A stretch of DNA of 64,000 nucleotides, taken from contig DHLX01000037.1 of assembly GCA_002405475.1 (NCBI GenBank), positions 11,946 through 75,945 on the forward strand, written 5' to 3'. Shown here in pieces: positions 1-7,380 of this stretch. Source of the DNA: Burkholderiales bacterium UBA4657 (lineage in GTDB: Bacteria; Pseudomonadota; Gammaproteobacteria; Burkholderiales; Burkholderiaceae_E). The notes below the pieces were generated by a model. The model worked only from the letters and a program-made list of their open reading frames with translations. It made no database searches and was not told the origin of the DNA. The translations under genes were made by a program, and so were the position numbers. Positions within the stretch are counted from its first letter, which is position 1, and each line of letters opens with the position of its first letter.

Positions 1-360
1 CAAACGCTGCACAGCGGTATCAAGGTCGTTCTGCCTGTAGTCGAGCAGCGCAACAGCGCACTGGTGTTTCGACAGTGGCACGGTGAAACTCTGTCTGAGC
101 GTGATCTGGCCGGACTGCCAGCACCTATCCAGGGCCAAATACACAAGCCGGAGGCCATATTGCTCCCTTGCGTCGCTTTTAACGCACAGGGCTATCGTCT
201 TGGCTATGGTGGCGGCTATTACGACCGCACCTTGGCGCTATTGTCGGGCGTTCGCACCGCCGGGGTCGCTTTCAGCCTCCAGGAAACAGAATTCGCACCC
301 GATGCCCATGATATTGCACTGCATAGCGTAATTACCGAATTCGCTATCAGTAATTTCTAA
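1..360 (+). CDS. ygfA: 5-formyltetrahydrofolate cyclo-ligase, 3' part (5' end outside window)
   Basis: The reading frame is open from base 1 and ends with TAA at 358-360, so the N-terminus lies upstream of the window. About 119 residues are visible. The C-terminal signature GYGGGYYDRTL (glycine-rich, binds ATP/folate in this family) and the preceding LPVVEQ...LVFRQW stretch identify the enzyme. It converts 5-formyl-THF to 5,10-methenyl-THF using ATP, in the cytosol. It converges on metF with a stop-to-stop overlap of four bases, which puts two folate one-carbon enzymes tail to tail. The first ATG in the window (64) is internal to the domain and not a start. Confidence 0.93.
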   Translation, partial: QTLHSGIKVVLPVVEQRNSALVFRQWHGETLSERDLAGLPAPIQGQIHKPEAILLPCVAFNAQGYRLGYGGGYYDRTLALLSGVRTAGVAFSLQETEFAPDAHDIALHSVITEFAISNF

Positions 361-1202
361 GACTCGGCGCGTGTCCAGTGCGATAGGCGCTGCCACAAGG
401 CTTTGGTCGAGCTCGCCTGGTTCAGGGTATAGAAATGCAGGCCTGGCGCGCCACCCTTAAGCAGGCGTTCGCACATGGCTGCAACCACGTCCAGACCAAA
501 AGCGCGAATGGAAGCGCTGTCGTCGCCAAAGGACTGTAATCGGCTTTTGATCCAGCGTGGAATATCGGCACCGCAAGCCTCTGAGAAGCGAACCAGTTGG
601 GTGTAGTTGGTAATCGGCATAATGCCTGGCACAATCGGAATACTGACGCCTAGCGCTTGTACCTCGTCAAGAAAATGAAAATAGGCATCGGCGTTGAAGA
701 AATACTGGGTAATGGCTGAATTGGCACCGGCCTGAACCTTGCGTACAAAATTCTGCACATCGGCCTGATAAGAGCGTGCCTGCGGGTGCATTTCCGGATA
801 AGCTGCCACCTCAATGTGAAACCAGTCGCCAGTTTCGGCACGGATGAATTCGACCAGCTCGTTAGCGTAGCGGAACTCACCAATATCGCCCATGCCCGAA
901 GGCAGGTCGCCGCGTAAAGCAACCAGACGCCGAATATTATAAGAGCGGTACTCATCCAGGATGGCACGTATTCCTTCCCGGGTCGAACCGACGCAGGATA
1001 AATGCGGAGCCCCCGGCACGCCTTCGCGCATGATGTCCAGCACGGTACTGAGCGTACCCTCGCGGGTCGAACCACCGGCGCCGAAGGTGACCGAAATAAA
1101 CTCCGGTTTGAGCTGAATCAGCTCGGCGCGCGTCGAGGCTAACTTGGCAACTCCCTCAGGGGTTTTAGGGGGGAAAAATTCCAGACTGAATGCAGGGGTC
1201 AT
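357..1202 (-). CDS. metF: 5,10-methylenetetrahydrofolate reductase
   Basis: This protein of 281 residues is the usual length for bacterial MetF, a FAD-dependent TIM barrel that makes 5-methyl-THF for methionine synthesis. Visible family motifs are the N-terminal SLEFFPPKT with its catalytic Glu, SVTFGAGGS near residues 37-45, ALRGD near 95 and AAYPEMHP near 132. The ATG overlaps the stop of the upstream membrane-protein gene (ATGA, 1199-1202), indicating translational coupling. It is the last gene of the ahcY - membrane protein - metF unit, so it is probably under the SAH riboswitch in front of ahcY. Confidence 0.96.
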   Translation of the reverse strand: MTPAFSLEFFPPKTPEGVAKLASTRAELIQLKPEFISVTFGAGGSTREGTLSTVLDIMREGVPGAPHLSCVGSTREGIRAILDEYRSYNIRRLVALRGDLPSGMGDIGEFRYANELVEFIRAETGDWFHIEVAAYPEMHPQARSYQADVQNFVRKVQAGANSAITQYFFNADAYFHFLDEVQALGVSIPIVPGIMPITNYTQLVRFSEACGADIPRWIKSRLQSFGDDSASIRAFGLDVVAAMCERLLKGGAPGLHFYTLNQASSTKALWQRLSHWTRAES

Positions 1203-1549
1203 GTTTTTTTGTCAGGTATCAGATAAGACAGCAACCAGGAGATCAAACCGTAAAGCAAACCGCCAAAAACGCCGGACCAGAAACCACCTACCTCGAAACC
1301 CTGCAACACATGACCCACGCCCCAAAATAACAAACCATTCAGCACCAGATAAAACAGGCCCAGTGTCAAGACTGAAATCGGTAATGTCAGAATGAACAAC
1401 ACAGGCCGGATCAGGGTATTGACCAAACCTAGCACCAGAGCCGCGATGAGTGCGCTAGTAAAGCCATCCACTTTGACCGAGGGCAGTAAGTAAGCAACAG
1501 TCAGCAAGACCAGGGCATTGAGCAACCACAGCAGTATCAGACGTAACAT
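1199..1549 (-). CDS. phage holin family / YvlD-like four-helix membrane protein
   Basis: This is a 116-residue, very hydrophobic protein with about four membrane segments and the family pattern VDGFTSALIAALVLGLVN...RPVLFILTLPISVLTLGLF. The ATG at 1549 is chosen because a GGAG motif lies a few bases upstream and the protein then begins directly with the first helix. A longer frame back to 1633 adds a hydrophilic stretch the family lacks. The gene sits between ahcY and metF and overlaps metF by four bases. This position recurs in betaproteobacteria (general knowledge), but its role in methyl metabolism is unknown. The 'holin' name is a database label and not evidence of lysis. Confidence 0.8.
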   Translation of the reverse strand: MLRLILLWLLNALVLLTVAYLLPSVKVDGFTSALIAALVLGLVNTLIRPVLFILTLPISVLTLGLFYLVLNGLLFWGVGHVLQGFEVGGFWSGVFGGLLYGLISWLLSYLIPDKKT

Positions 1550-1562
1550 AGGGAACTCCGCA

Positions 1563-1615
1563 TTTAACTGCGAAGCTGACAGGCAAGCAGGTTGCCTGTC
1601 AGCGCGACAGTTTAA
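1563..1615 (-). other. long imperfect hairpin between ahcY and the YvlD-like gene
   Basis: An uninterrupted 12-bp stem (bases 1575-1586 with 1592-1603) closes on a 5-base loop. After a 4x4 internal loop it continues as an AACTG/CAGTT stem (about 1566-1570 with 1608-1612). No T-run follows on the minus strand, so it is not a standard intrinsic terminator. An mRNA processing or stability element, or partial attenuation between ahcY and the downstream genes, is the likely explanation (inference). Confidence 0.6.
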
Positions 1616-1639
1616 TTGGCTCACTCTTGGCAACCGGGC

Positions 1640-3058
1640 TTAGTAGCGATAGTGCTCCGGTTTATAGGGGCCTTCCTTGTGTACACCAATGTAGCGCGCC
1701 TGGGCATCACTCAGCTCGGTCAGTTGGGCATTGAGTTTTTTCAATTGCAGACGAGCCACTTTTTCATCCAGATGCTTGGGCAGGGTATAGACGCCGACTG
1801 GATATTGCTCGGTGTTGCTGAACAACTCGATTTGCGCAATGGTCTGATTAGCAAAAGAAGAACTCATGACATAGCTCGGGTGGCCGGTACCGCAACCCAG
1901 ATTCACCAGTCGGCCTTTGGCCAGCAGAATGATACGTTTACCATCGGGGAAAATGACATGATCAACTTGCGGCTTGATTTCTTCCCACTGATATTTTTCC
2001 AGTGCAGCAACGTCAATTTCATTATCGAAGTGACCAATGTTGCAGACGATGGCCTGGTCTTTCATTTTCGCCATGTGCTGGTGCGTAATGACATGGAAAT
2101 TGCCCGTCGCGGTCACGAAAATATCGGCCTTGTCAGCGGCATAATCCATGGTGACAACACGGTAGCCTTCCATGGCAGCTTGCAGGGCACAGATCGGGTC
2201 AATTTCGGTGACCCATACCTGAGCCGACAAGGCACGCAAGGCCTGAGCCGAGCCCTTGCCCACATCGCCATAGCCCGCTACTACCGCAATCTTGCCCGCA
2301 ATCATCACATCCGTGGCGCGTTTGATGCCATCGACCAGTGACTCGCGGCAACCATACAGGTTGTCAAACTTGCTTTTGGTGACCGAGTCATTCACATTGA
2401 TTGCCGGGAATGCCAGACGGCCTTCCTTGTGCATTTGATACAAACGGTGTACCCCGGTCGTGGTCTCTTCGGTGACCCCCTTAATCTGCTTCAAACGTGT
2501 TGAGTACCAGGTGGGGTCGGTTTTCAGTTTCGCCTTGATGGCATCGAACAGGCAGGTTTCTTCTTCGCTGCTCGGGCTGTGCAAAACTGACGGGTCGGTT
2601 TCTGCCTTGGTGCCTAGATGCAGCAATAAAGTGGCATCGCCGCCATCATCCAGAATCATGTTGCTGTACTCGCCATTCGGCCATTCAAAAATACGATGGG
2701 TGTAGTCCCAATAGTCCACCAGGGTTTCGCCTTTGACGGCGAATACTGCAGTGCCCTGGGCAGCAATGGCAGCGGCGGCATGGTCTTGGGTCGAGAAAAT
2801 ATTGCACGACGCCCAGCGCACTTCCGCCCCCAGTGCTTGCAGGGTTTCAATCAGCACCGCGGTCTGAATGGTCATGTGCAGCGAACCGGTAATACGGGCA
2901 CCGCGCAAGGGCTTGAGGGCAGCATATTCTTCGCGAATGGCCATCAGTCCCGGCATTTCGGTTTCGGCAATTTTGATTTCCTTGCGTCCCCAGTCAGCGA
3001 GACTTAGGTCAGCAATCACGAAATCTTGAGTAGAACTTGATTTGAGTACGGCGCTCAT
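1640..3058 (-). CDS. ahcY: S-adenosylhomocysteine hydrolase
   Basis: AhcY reversibly splits S-adenosylhomocysteine into adenosine and homocysteine with a tightly bound NAD, removing the product inhibitor of methyltransferases. Starting at the ATG at 3058 the protein has 472 residues, the normal length. An excellent GGAGGG Shine-Dalgarno precedes this start, whereas the longer frame to 3106 runs back into the leader. Seen: substrate-domain motifs near the N-terminus, the NAD Rossmann motif AGYGDVGKGSA at about 261-271 and the C-terminal PYKPEHYRY tail that reaches the neighbouring subunit. It is the first gene of the unit with the YvlD-like gene and metF, preceded by a SAH riboswitch. Confidence 0.97.
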   Translation of the reverse strand: MSAVLKSSSTQDFVIADLSLADWGRKEIKIAETEMPGLMAIREEYAALKPLRGARITGSLHMTIQTAVLIETLQALGAEVRWASCNIFSTQDHAAAAIAAQGTAVFAVKGETLVDYWDYTHRIFEWPNGEYSNMILDDGGDATLLLHLGTKAETDPSVLHSPSSEEETCLFDAIKAKLKTDPTWYSTRLKQIKGVTEETTTGVHRLYQMHKEGRLAFPAINVNDSVTKSKFDNLYGCRESLVDGIKRATDVMIAGKIAVVAGYGDVGKGSAQALRALSAQVWVTEIDPICALQAAMEGYRVVTMDYAADKADIFVTATGNFHVITHQHMAKMKDQAIVCNIGHFDNEIDVAALEKYQWEEIKPQVDHVIFPDGKRIILLAKGRLVNLGCGTGHPSYVMSSSFANQTIAQIELFSNTEQYPVGVYTLPKHLDEKVARLQLKKLNAQLTELSDAQARYIGVHKEGPYKPEHYRY

Positions 3059-3087
3059 CTCGCGCCCTCCTTTGCATAAAAAGAAGT

Positions 3088-3176
3088 TTGCGAGCGCGGT
3101 TGCCAAAGTTAGTGCTCTGAGCCTGACGGTGATATACGGGCTGAACCCGAATGACCGCTGCAGCGCTCCTCAAAGC
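3088..3176 (-). promoter_or_regulatory. S-adenosylhomocysteine (SAH) riboswitch
   Basis: On the minus strand the leader carries the conserved GAGGAGCGCTGC block (about 3171-3160), then a hairpin arm ending in GTCAGGCTC (3127-3119), then CAACCGCGCTC (3101-3091). P1 is an eight-pair helix, 3176-3169 with 3121-3114, with one G-U pair. GAGCGC near 3168 can form the pseudoknot with GCGCTC at 3096-3091. This matches the known SAH riboswitch of beta- and gammaproteobacteria, which turns on ahcY when SAH accumulates. It ends about 20 bases before the GGAGGG ribosome site of ahcY. Confidence 0.92.
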
Positions 3177-3182
3177 TTGTCC

Positions 3183-3188
3183 ATTATA
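3183..3188 (-). promoter_or_regulatory. -10 element of the ahcY promoter
   Basis: A perfect TATAAT on the minus strand lies about 7 bases before the first base of the riboswitch P1 helix (3176), exactly where transcription of the leader should begin. No good -35 hexamer is seen 16-18 bases further upstream. The remaining 3189-3406 is AT-rich intergenic DNA upstream of the next, divergent gene, with nothing else recognisable. Confidence 0.65.
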
Positions 3189-3406
3189 ACGTGATTGCCC
3201 ATTCGGCTGGACGGAAATAGGTAGCGTTTTGATGCTTGTTCCTATTTTCCATTTGAGATGCCACTTGGGTTGTAGCAGACCGTTTCGACTGATGCGGCGC
3301 TAAGAAAAGTATATTTTAACGATACTAAATAACTTTTTATATAAAAAAGAATCAAAAATTGACACTCTCCGTTTCGTCGCCATGTGGCGAGGTTGAGGAG
3401 AAAAAG

Positions 3407-3940
3407 ATGTTGGTATGGGAACTGTTACTGGTCATTTTGCTGGCTGATTTTGTTTCCGGGTTTGTCCATTGGGCTGAAGATGCCTATGCACGACCCGACA
3501 TGCCCTGGTTGAAAAAAATTGCCGAGGAAAATTTGCTGCATCATCAACGACCGCGCGATTTTTTGCGTAAGACCTGGTGGCAAAGTTCCTATGATTTGAT
3601 GCTAATAGGCGCGGTGGTTTTGCTGTTGGCGTCCTGGTTCAACAGTTTGACCTGGCATGTCGTTTTATTTGTGGTGCTGTCGGTGAATGCGAATCAGGTG
3701 CATAAATGGGCGCATCGCAATCGTACCGAGAACCCATGCTGGGTGGTGTGGTTGCAAAAAACCTGCTTACTGCAGACTCCGCGCCACCATTCGCAGCATC
3801 ACCGTGGTAACAATGATACTAATTACTGTGTACTGACTAATCTGTTAAACCCGGTATTGGATCGAGTGAAATTTTGGCGGGTGCTGGAGGTCCTGATCTC
3901 CAGATTAACTGGTCTGCAGCCACGCCTGGCGATGAAATAA
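3407..3940 (+). CDS. CarF/Kua (TMEM189)-type lipid desaturase domain protein
   Basis: This 177-residue membrane protein carries the histidine clusters of the CarF/TMEM189 family: H21 in FVHWAEDAY, H45-H46 in LLHHQRPRDF, H99/H103 in VHKWAH and H127-H128/H131-H132 in HHSQHH. Family members bind two irons and introduce the vinyl-ether bond of plasmalogens (plasmanylethanolamine desaturase), as shown for Myxococcus CarF and human PEDS1. Start: ATG 3407 follows a GAGGAG ribosome site, and the upstream extension to 3359 is not needed. It is shorter than CarF itself but keeps all clusters. A CREST-type hydrolase gene follows after 10 bases, suggesting a two-gene lipid-modifying operon. The substrate here is unknown. 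Confidence 0.82.
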   Translation: MLVWELLLVILLADFVSGFVHWAEDAYARPDMPWLKKIAEENLLHHQRPRDFLRKTWWQSSYDLMLIGAVVLLLASWFNSLTWHVVLFVVLSVNANQVHKWAHRNRTENPCWVVWLQKTCLLQTPRHHSQHHRGNNDTNYCVLTNLLNPVLDRVKFWRVLEVLISRLTGLQPRLAMK

Positions 3941-3950
3941 GGAGCATGAA

Positions 3951-4706
3951 ATGACTCAGAAAGAAATCACCCTGGCTGTTTCGGTACTCATCCTCGTTGT
4001 CGTGGCGCTGCTGGCACCGGCCTTGCCACAAGACCAGGCCTACCATGCTTTTGCCGATGCCCGTGCCTGGTGGGGTATACCCAATGCGGCCGATACCTTG
4101 AGTAATCTGGCGTTTGTTGTAGTCGGCTTGTATGGGCTGTTACTTCGTGCCGGGCATCCGTTCTATACCCAGTCGGCGCCATTGCGTGCCTGGTCTCAGG
4201 TATTCTTCCTCGGGTTGATCGCCACCGGCCTGGGTTCAGGCTGGTACCACTGGTTACCGCAGGATTCTGGTCTGGCAGTTGACCGCTATGGCATGGTGCT
4301 CGCCTTCGCTGGTGTACTCGGCGCCATTGCGACACATAAGGTATCGACTCGTGCCGGACATGCCTTGGGCTGGGTCAGTCTGTTGCTCGGGATAAGCTCG
4401 GTCTTCTGGTGGCAGTGGCAAGGCAACCTTACCCCCTACGCGGTATTACAATTTGGCGGCATTGCCCTAGTGCTGTGGCTGGCCTGGGTCCCCGCAACAC
4501 AACCCGGTCCGCGTTGGGGCTGGCTGCTGTGCGCCTACATCATCGCCAAAGTGTGTGAAACTTTTGATCAGACCTTGTTTGATCTGACACAGCACCTGAT
4601 TTCAGGTCATACCCTGAAGCACCTGTGGGCTGCGGCTGCGGGACTGGCGTTTTTTAAACCAGCGCCATCCCAGGCTCGCGCCGGCGCCCAGTACGATCAG
4701 CAATAA
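3951..4706 (+). CDS. CREST-superfamily (alkaline ceramidase-like) membrane zinc hydrolase
   Basis: This 251-residue protein has about seven hydrophobic segments. The zinc-site residues of the CREST superfamily (alkaline ceramidases, PAQR receptors, Per1) are all present with ceramidase spacing: S96 and H100 in GSGWYHW, D111 eleven residues later in VDRYGM, and H220/H224 in GHTLKHL. Seen: these five residues and the membrane pattern. Known: in ceramidases this site cleaves an amide bond in a membrane lipid. Inferred: it acts on a lipid linked to the upstream desaturase, with which it is co-transcribed (GGAG ribosome site, 10-base gap). Its last 105 bases overlap the opposing gene at 4602-5018. 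Confidence 0.75.
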   Translation: MTQKEITLAVSVLILVVVALLAPALPQDQAYHAFADARAWWGIPNAADTLSNLAFVVVGLYGLLLRAGHPFYTQSAPLRAWSQVFFLGLIATGLGSGWYHWLPQDSGLAVDRYGMVLAFAGVLGAIATHKVSTRAGHALGWVSLLLGISSVFWWQWQGNLTPYAVLQFGGIALVLWLAWVPATQPGPRWGWLLCAYIIAKVCETFDQTLFDLTQHLISGHTLKHLWAAAAGLAFFKPAPSQARAGAQYDQQ

Positions 4707-5018
4707 CGCTCCCAGACCCCAGATGATCCAGACGACCGGGATCAGCCATTGCAGTAATCCCGGTATCAGGCCCAGCCAGGGCTGCAGCCACGCACCTAGG
4801 CCGAGGAGCAAATTTTGTGTCGGCGCAAGCCACTCGCCTCCCAGCCAGGGTGCCAGTCCCCCCAATTGACCTACTAGTGTTGTCCAGACGGCGTTGACAT
4901 CCTGCCCGGCGGCAGCCTCCCAGCCCGACCAGCCCAGCAGGCTGTGCGTGAGCCAGGCGCCAAGGGTCCAAATACCCAATAATGTTAAAACCACGAACCA
5001 GATAATCAAGTGTGCCAT
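4602..5018 (-). CDS. hypothetical membrane protein
   Basis: This is a 138-residue protein from the ATG at 5018, preceded by a GGGGAA ribosome site. It has an N-terminal membrane helix (IIWFVVLTLLGIWTLGAWL), a Trp/Gly/Leu-rich middle with a second hydrophobic stretch near 85-125 and a basic tail (FKKRQSRSR). It resembles small hypothetical inner-membrane proteins of betaproteobacteria, but no function can be assigned. The 3' end overlaps the opposite-strand CREST gene by 105 bases, so one of the two C-termini may be less constrained. It lies downstream of metK, beyond the metK terminator. Confidence 0.6.
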   Translation of the reverse strand: MAHLIIWFVVLTLLGIWTLGAWLTHSLLGWSGWEAAAGQDVNAVWTTLVGQLGGLAPWLGGEWLAPTQNLLLGLGAWLQPWLGLIPGLLQWLIPVVWIIWGLGALLLIVLGAGASLGWRWFKKRQSRSRSPQVLQGMT

Positions 5019-5093
5019 CGTGAATTCCCCTATATGCAATATATGGAGTGATAGCCGTGATTCAAGTTCCCCGAACCTTTTCTTTTGGTCAGG

Positions 5094-5121
5094 GAAAAAA
5101 GGCAGCGCAATGCGCTGCCTG
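5094..5121 (-). terminator. intrinsic terminator of metK
   Basis: On the minus strand AGGCAGCGCA/TGCGCTGCCT forms a near-perfect GC-rich stem (5120-5101) followed by a run of six T (5100-5095). It lies 20 bases past the metK stop codon. Confidence 0.88.
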
Positions 5122-5141
5122 AGTGACAAGGTCTAGGCAGC

Positions 5142-6305
5142 CTACAGTCCAGCTGCAGCTTTAAGTGCAGCGGCCTTGTCGGTGGTCTCCCAGCTGAATT
5201 CCGGCTCACTACGGCCAAAATGGCCATAGGCGGCGGTTTTGCGATATACCGGACGTAACAGATTCAGCATTTGAATAATGCCTTTGGGTCGCAGGTCGAA
5301 ATGTTCTGCCACCAGCTGGGCGATTTTTTCATCGGATATTTTGCCAGTACCTTCGGTATAGACCGTGATGTTCATAGGCTTGGCCACGCCAATAGCATAA
5401 GCCACCTGAACCTGGCATTGTCTGGCTAGACCGGCGGCCACAACATTTTTAGCGACATAGCGCGCGGCATAAGCAGCTGAGCGGTCGACCTTCGACGGGT
5501 CCTTGCCCGAGAATGCACCACCGCCATGCGGCGCGGCGCCACCGTAAGTGTCTACAATAATTTTTCGGCCTGTTAAACCTGCATCACCGTGCGGGCCGCC
5601 TATGACAAACGAACCGGTCGGGTTGACAAAATACTGGGTTTTGTCGGTCAGCATGTGTTTGGGCAGCACCGGCTTGATGACTTCTTCAATGATGGCCTCC
5701 TTCAGATCAGTATATTTGACCGAGGGGTGATGCTGGGTAGATAGCACTACTGCATCAATATCGACGGGTTTGCCATCGACGTAGCGTACCGTGACTTGTG
5801 ACTTCGCATCGGGTCTGAGCCAGGGTAAACGGCCATCTTTGCGTAACTGGCTTTGACGCTCTACCAGGCGGTGTGCGTAATAAATGGGGAAAGGCATCAG
5901 TTCCGGCGTTTCATCACAGGCATAGCCGAACATCAGACCCTGGTCACCTGCGCCCTGGTCCAGGTACAGCCCTTTCCCTTCATCCACCCCTTGCGCAATG
6001 TCAGGGGACTGGGTACCGTAGCACACGTGTACCGAGCAACCGTCAGCGTCAAAACGCAATTCCGGGTCGTTATAGCCAATACTGCGGATGGTGTCGCGCG
6101 CCACCTTGGCGTAATTGACATGGGCATTGGTGGTGATTTCGCCGGCCAGAACGCACAGGCCAGTCGATACCAGCGTTTCGGCGGCGACACGTGCTTTCGG
6201 ATCTTGGGCTAATATCGCATCCAGAACGGCATCGGAAATCTGGTCAGCGACCTTGTCGGGGTGACCTTCGGAGACGGATTCAGAGGTAAAAAGAAATTCA
6301 GACAT
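5142..6305 (-). CDS. metK: S-adenosylmethionine synthetase
   Basis: MetK makes S-adenosylmethionine from methionine and ATP. From the ATG at 6305 it has 387 residues, the usual length. Motifs seen: GHPDKVADQISDAVLDA at 14-30 (ATP/Mg), GAGDQGLMFGYA in the middle and the P-loop-like HGGGAFSGKDPSKVDRS. The start at MSEFLFTSESVSEGHPDK is the conserved one, and five extra codons upstream to 6320 are not. It forms the methyl cycle with ahcY and metF on the same strand but is a separate unit with its own terminator and a structured leader. The ribosome site is weak (GAAAG) and lies inside that leader's proposed stem. Confidence 0.97.
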   Translation of the reverse strand: MSEFLFTSESVSEGHPDKVADQISDAVLDAILAQDPKARVAAETLVSTGLCVLAGEITTNAHVNYAKVARDTIRSIGYNDPELRFDADGCSVHVCYGTQSPDIAQGVDEGKGLYLDQGAGDQGLMFGYACDETPELMPFPIYYAHRLVERQSQLRKDGRLPWLRPDAKSQVTVRYVDGKPVDIDAVVLSTQHHPSVKYTDLKEAIIEEVIKPVLPKHMLTDKTQYFVNPTGSFVIGGPHGDAGLTGRKIIVDTYGGAAPHGGGAFSGKDPSKVDRSAAYAARYVAKNVVAAGLARQCQVQVAYAIGVAKPMNITVYTEGTGKISDEKIAQLVAEHFDLRPKGIIQMLNLLRPVYRKTAAYGHFGRSEPEFSWETTDKAAALKAAAGL

Positions 6306-6307
6306 AT

Positions 6308-6401
6308 GCCACGCTTTCAAACACAGTTAAGTTCAAAAAACGCCCTGCGGCTGCTCTGGCAGCGGCTTTTGGGCAACCTGGCGTTGCCACAAAAGCGTGG
6401 C
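6308..6401 (-). promoter_or_regulatory. structured metK leader RNA (candidate cis-regulator)
   Basis: In the minus-strand RNA, GCCACGCUUUU (6401-6391) is complementary over 11 positions (one G-U) to GAAAGCGUGGC (6318-6308). The latter contains the only Shine-Dalgarno-like bases and ends two bases before the metK AUG. The upstream copy can instead fold locally as GCCAC/GUGGC (6401-6397 with 6390-6386). Between the arms lie a GGCAAC/GUUGCC hairpin (about 6389-6373) and a GCUGC/GCAGC hairpin inside a GCCC/GGGC helix followed by six U (6340-6335), which resembles an intrinsic terminator. Seen: the complementarity. Inferred: switching control of metK. It does not match a SAM riboswitch class that I recognise. 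Confidence 0.55.
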
Positions 6402-6516
6402 GACGCTTTAGCGGAATTTTGGATTCATGTTTCAGGCACGAACCGCCCCGCAAGTTGTCAGTTAACTCGGCAATGCAATTTTAACTCTAAATCATGAACG
6501 AAAGCACCCAAGGGGT

Positions 6517-7380
6517 ATGTTGATATTGTTTTTTCGCTGCTGGGGCTATTTGCCCTTGCGCTGGGCACAAGCTCTGGGGGCAATGGGTGGTCGTCTGATG
6601 TATCTCTGTTCCGCCGGCTATCGACGCCGGTTTGACAGCTTCATCAGGCAAGCAGGTTTCGATCAGCCGCTATTGCGCCGTCGCGCATTGGAGGAGGCTG
6701 GCAAAACACTGGCCGAACTGCCCTGGCTGTGGACACGCCCGATGCGTGAAACCAGCGCTTTAGTGCAGACCCAAGACTGGGCCGTCGTCGAGGCAGCTCA
6801 GCAAGCGGGTAAAGGAATTATTTTTCTCACCCCTCATTTGGGTTGTTTTGAAATCACCGCGCAGTACTATGCAGCCCATGCCCCGATTACGGTGCTATAC
6901 AGTCCGCCACAACATGCCAGCCTGCGCCAGATTGTGGAGCAGGCACGCCAGCGCCATCAATTACAGACCGCACCCGCCAACATGAGTGGCGTTAAACAGT
7001 TATTGCGCGCACTCAGGCGAGGCGAGGCAGTAGGCATATTGCCCGACCAGGTACCGACCCACGCCAATGAAGGCGTATGGGCCGAATTTTTTCATCGTCC
7101 TGCCTATACCATGACGCTGCCAGCGCGTCTGGCTGAATTGACGGGGGCCCAGATAGTGCTGGCTTTTGGCCGACGTTTACTCCATGCCAACGGGTATAGT
7201 CTGCATTTGTCAAAACTGGAATTGTTCTCGAACCAAAAACAACAGCAGCAGGCGCGCCAGATGAATCAGGCTATGGAAGCGCTTATCAGCAGTTGTCCTG
7301 AGCAATACTTGTGGGCCTACAGCCGCTATAAACAGCCTCCGGGGGCGCCGTCAGCGCCGATCCAGTCGGAGGGGGCATGA
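6517..7380 (+). CDS. lysophospholipid/lipid A acyltransferase (LpxL/HtrB family)
   Basis: This 287-residue, membrane-anchored protein belongs to the HtrB/LpxL acyltransferase family, which adds secondary acyl chains to Kdo2-lipid A at the inner face of the cytoplasmic membrane. The catalytic HX4E motif is visible in TPHLGCFE, and a conserved GILPDQVP block follows. A GGGG-containing ribosome site precedes the ATG. It overlaps the next acyltransferase gene by four bases (ATGA), so the pair is translationally coupled. The early- versus late-acting role (LpxL or LpxM) cannot be told from sequence alone. Confidence 0.88.
   Translation: MLILFFRCWGYLPLRWAQALGAMGGRLMYLCSAGYRRRFDSFIRQAGFDQPLLRRRALEEAGKTLAELPWLWTRPMRETSALVQTQDWAVVEAAQQAGKGIIFLTPHLGCFEITAQYYAAHAPITVLYSPPQHASLRQIVEQARQRHQLQTAPANMSGVKQLLRALRRGEAVGILPDQVPTHANEGVWAEFFHRPAYTMTLPARLAELTGAQIVLAFGRRLLHANGYSLHLSKLELFSNQKQQQQARQMNQAMEALISSCPEQYLWAYSRYKQPPGAPSAPIQSEGA

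Noticed and set aside
1616..2341. 241-codon open frame on the + strand
   Set aside because: It lies wholly antisense to ahcY, whose protein motifs are unambiguous. It has no ribosome site or recognisable domain and reflects codon bias.
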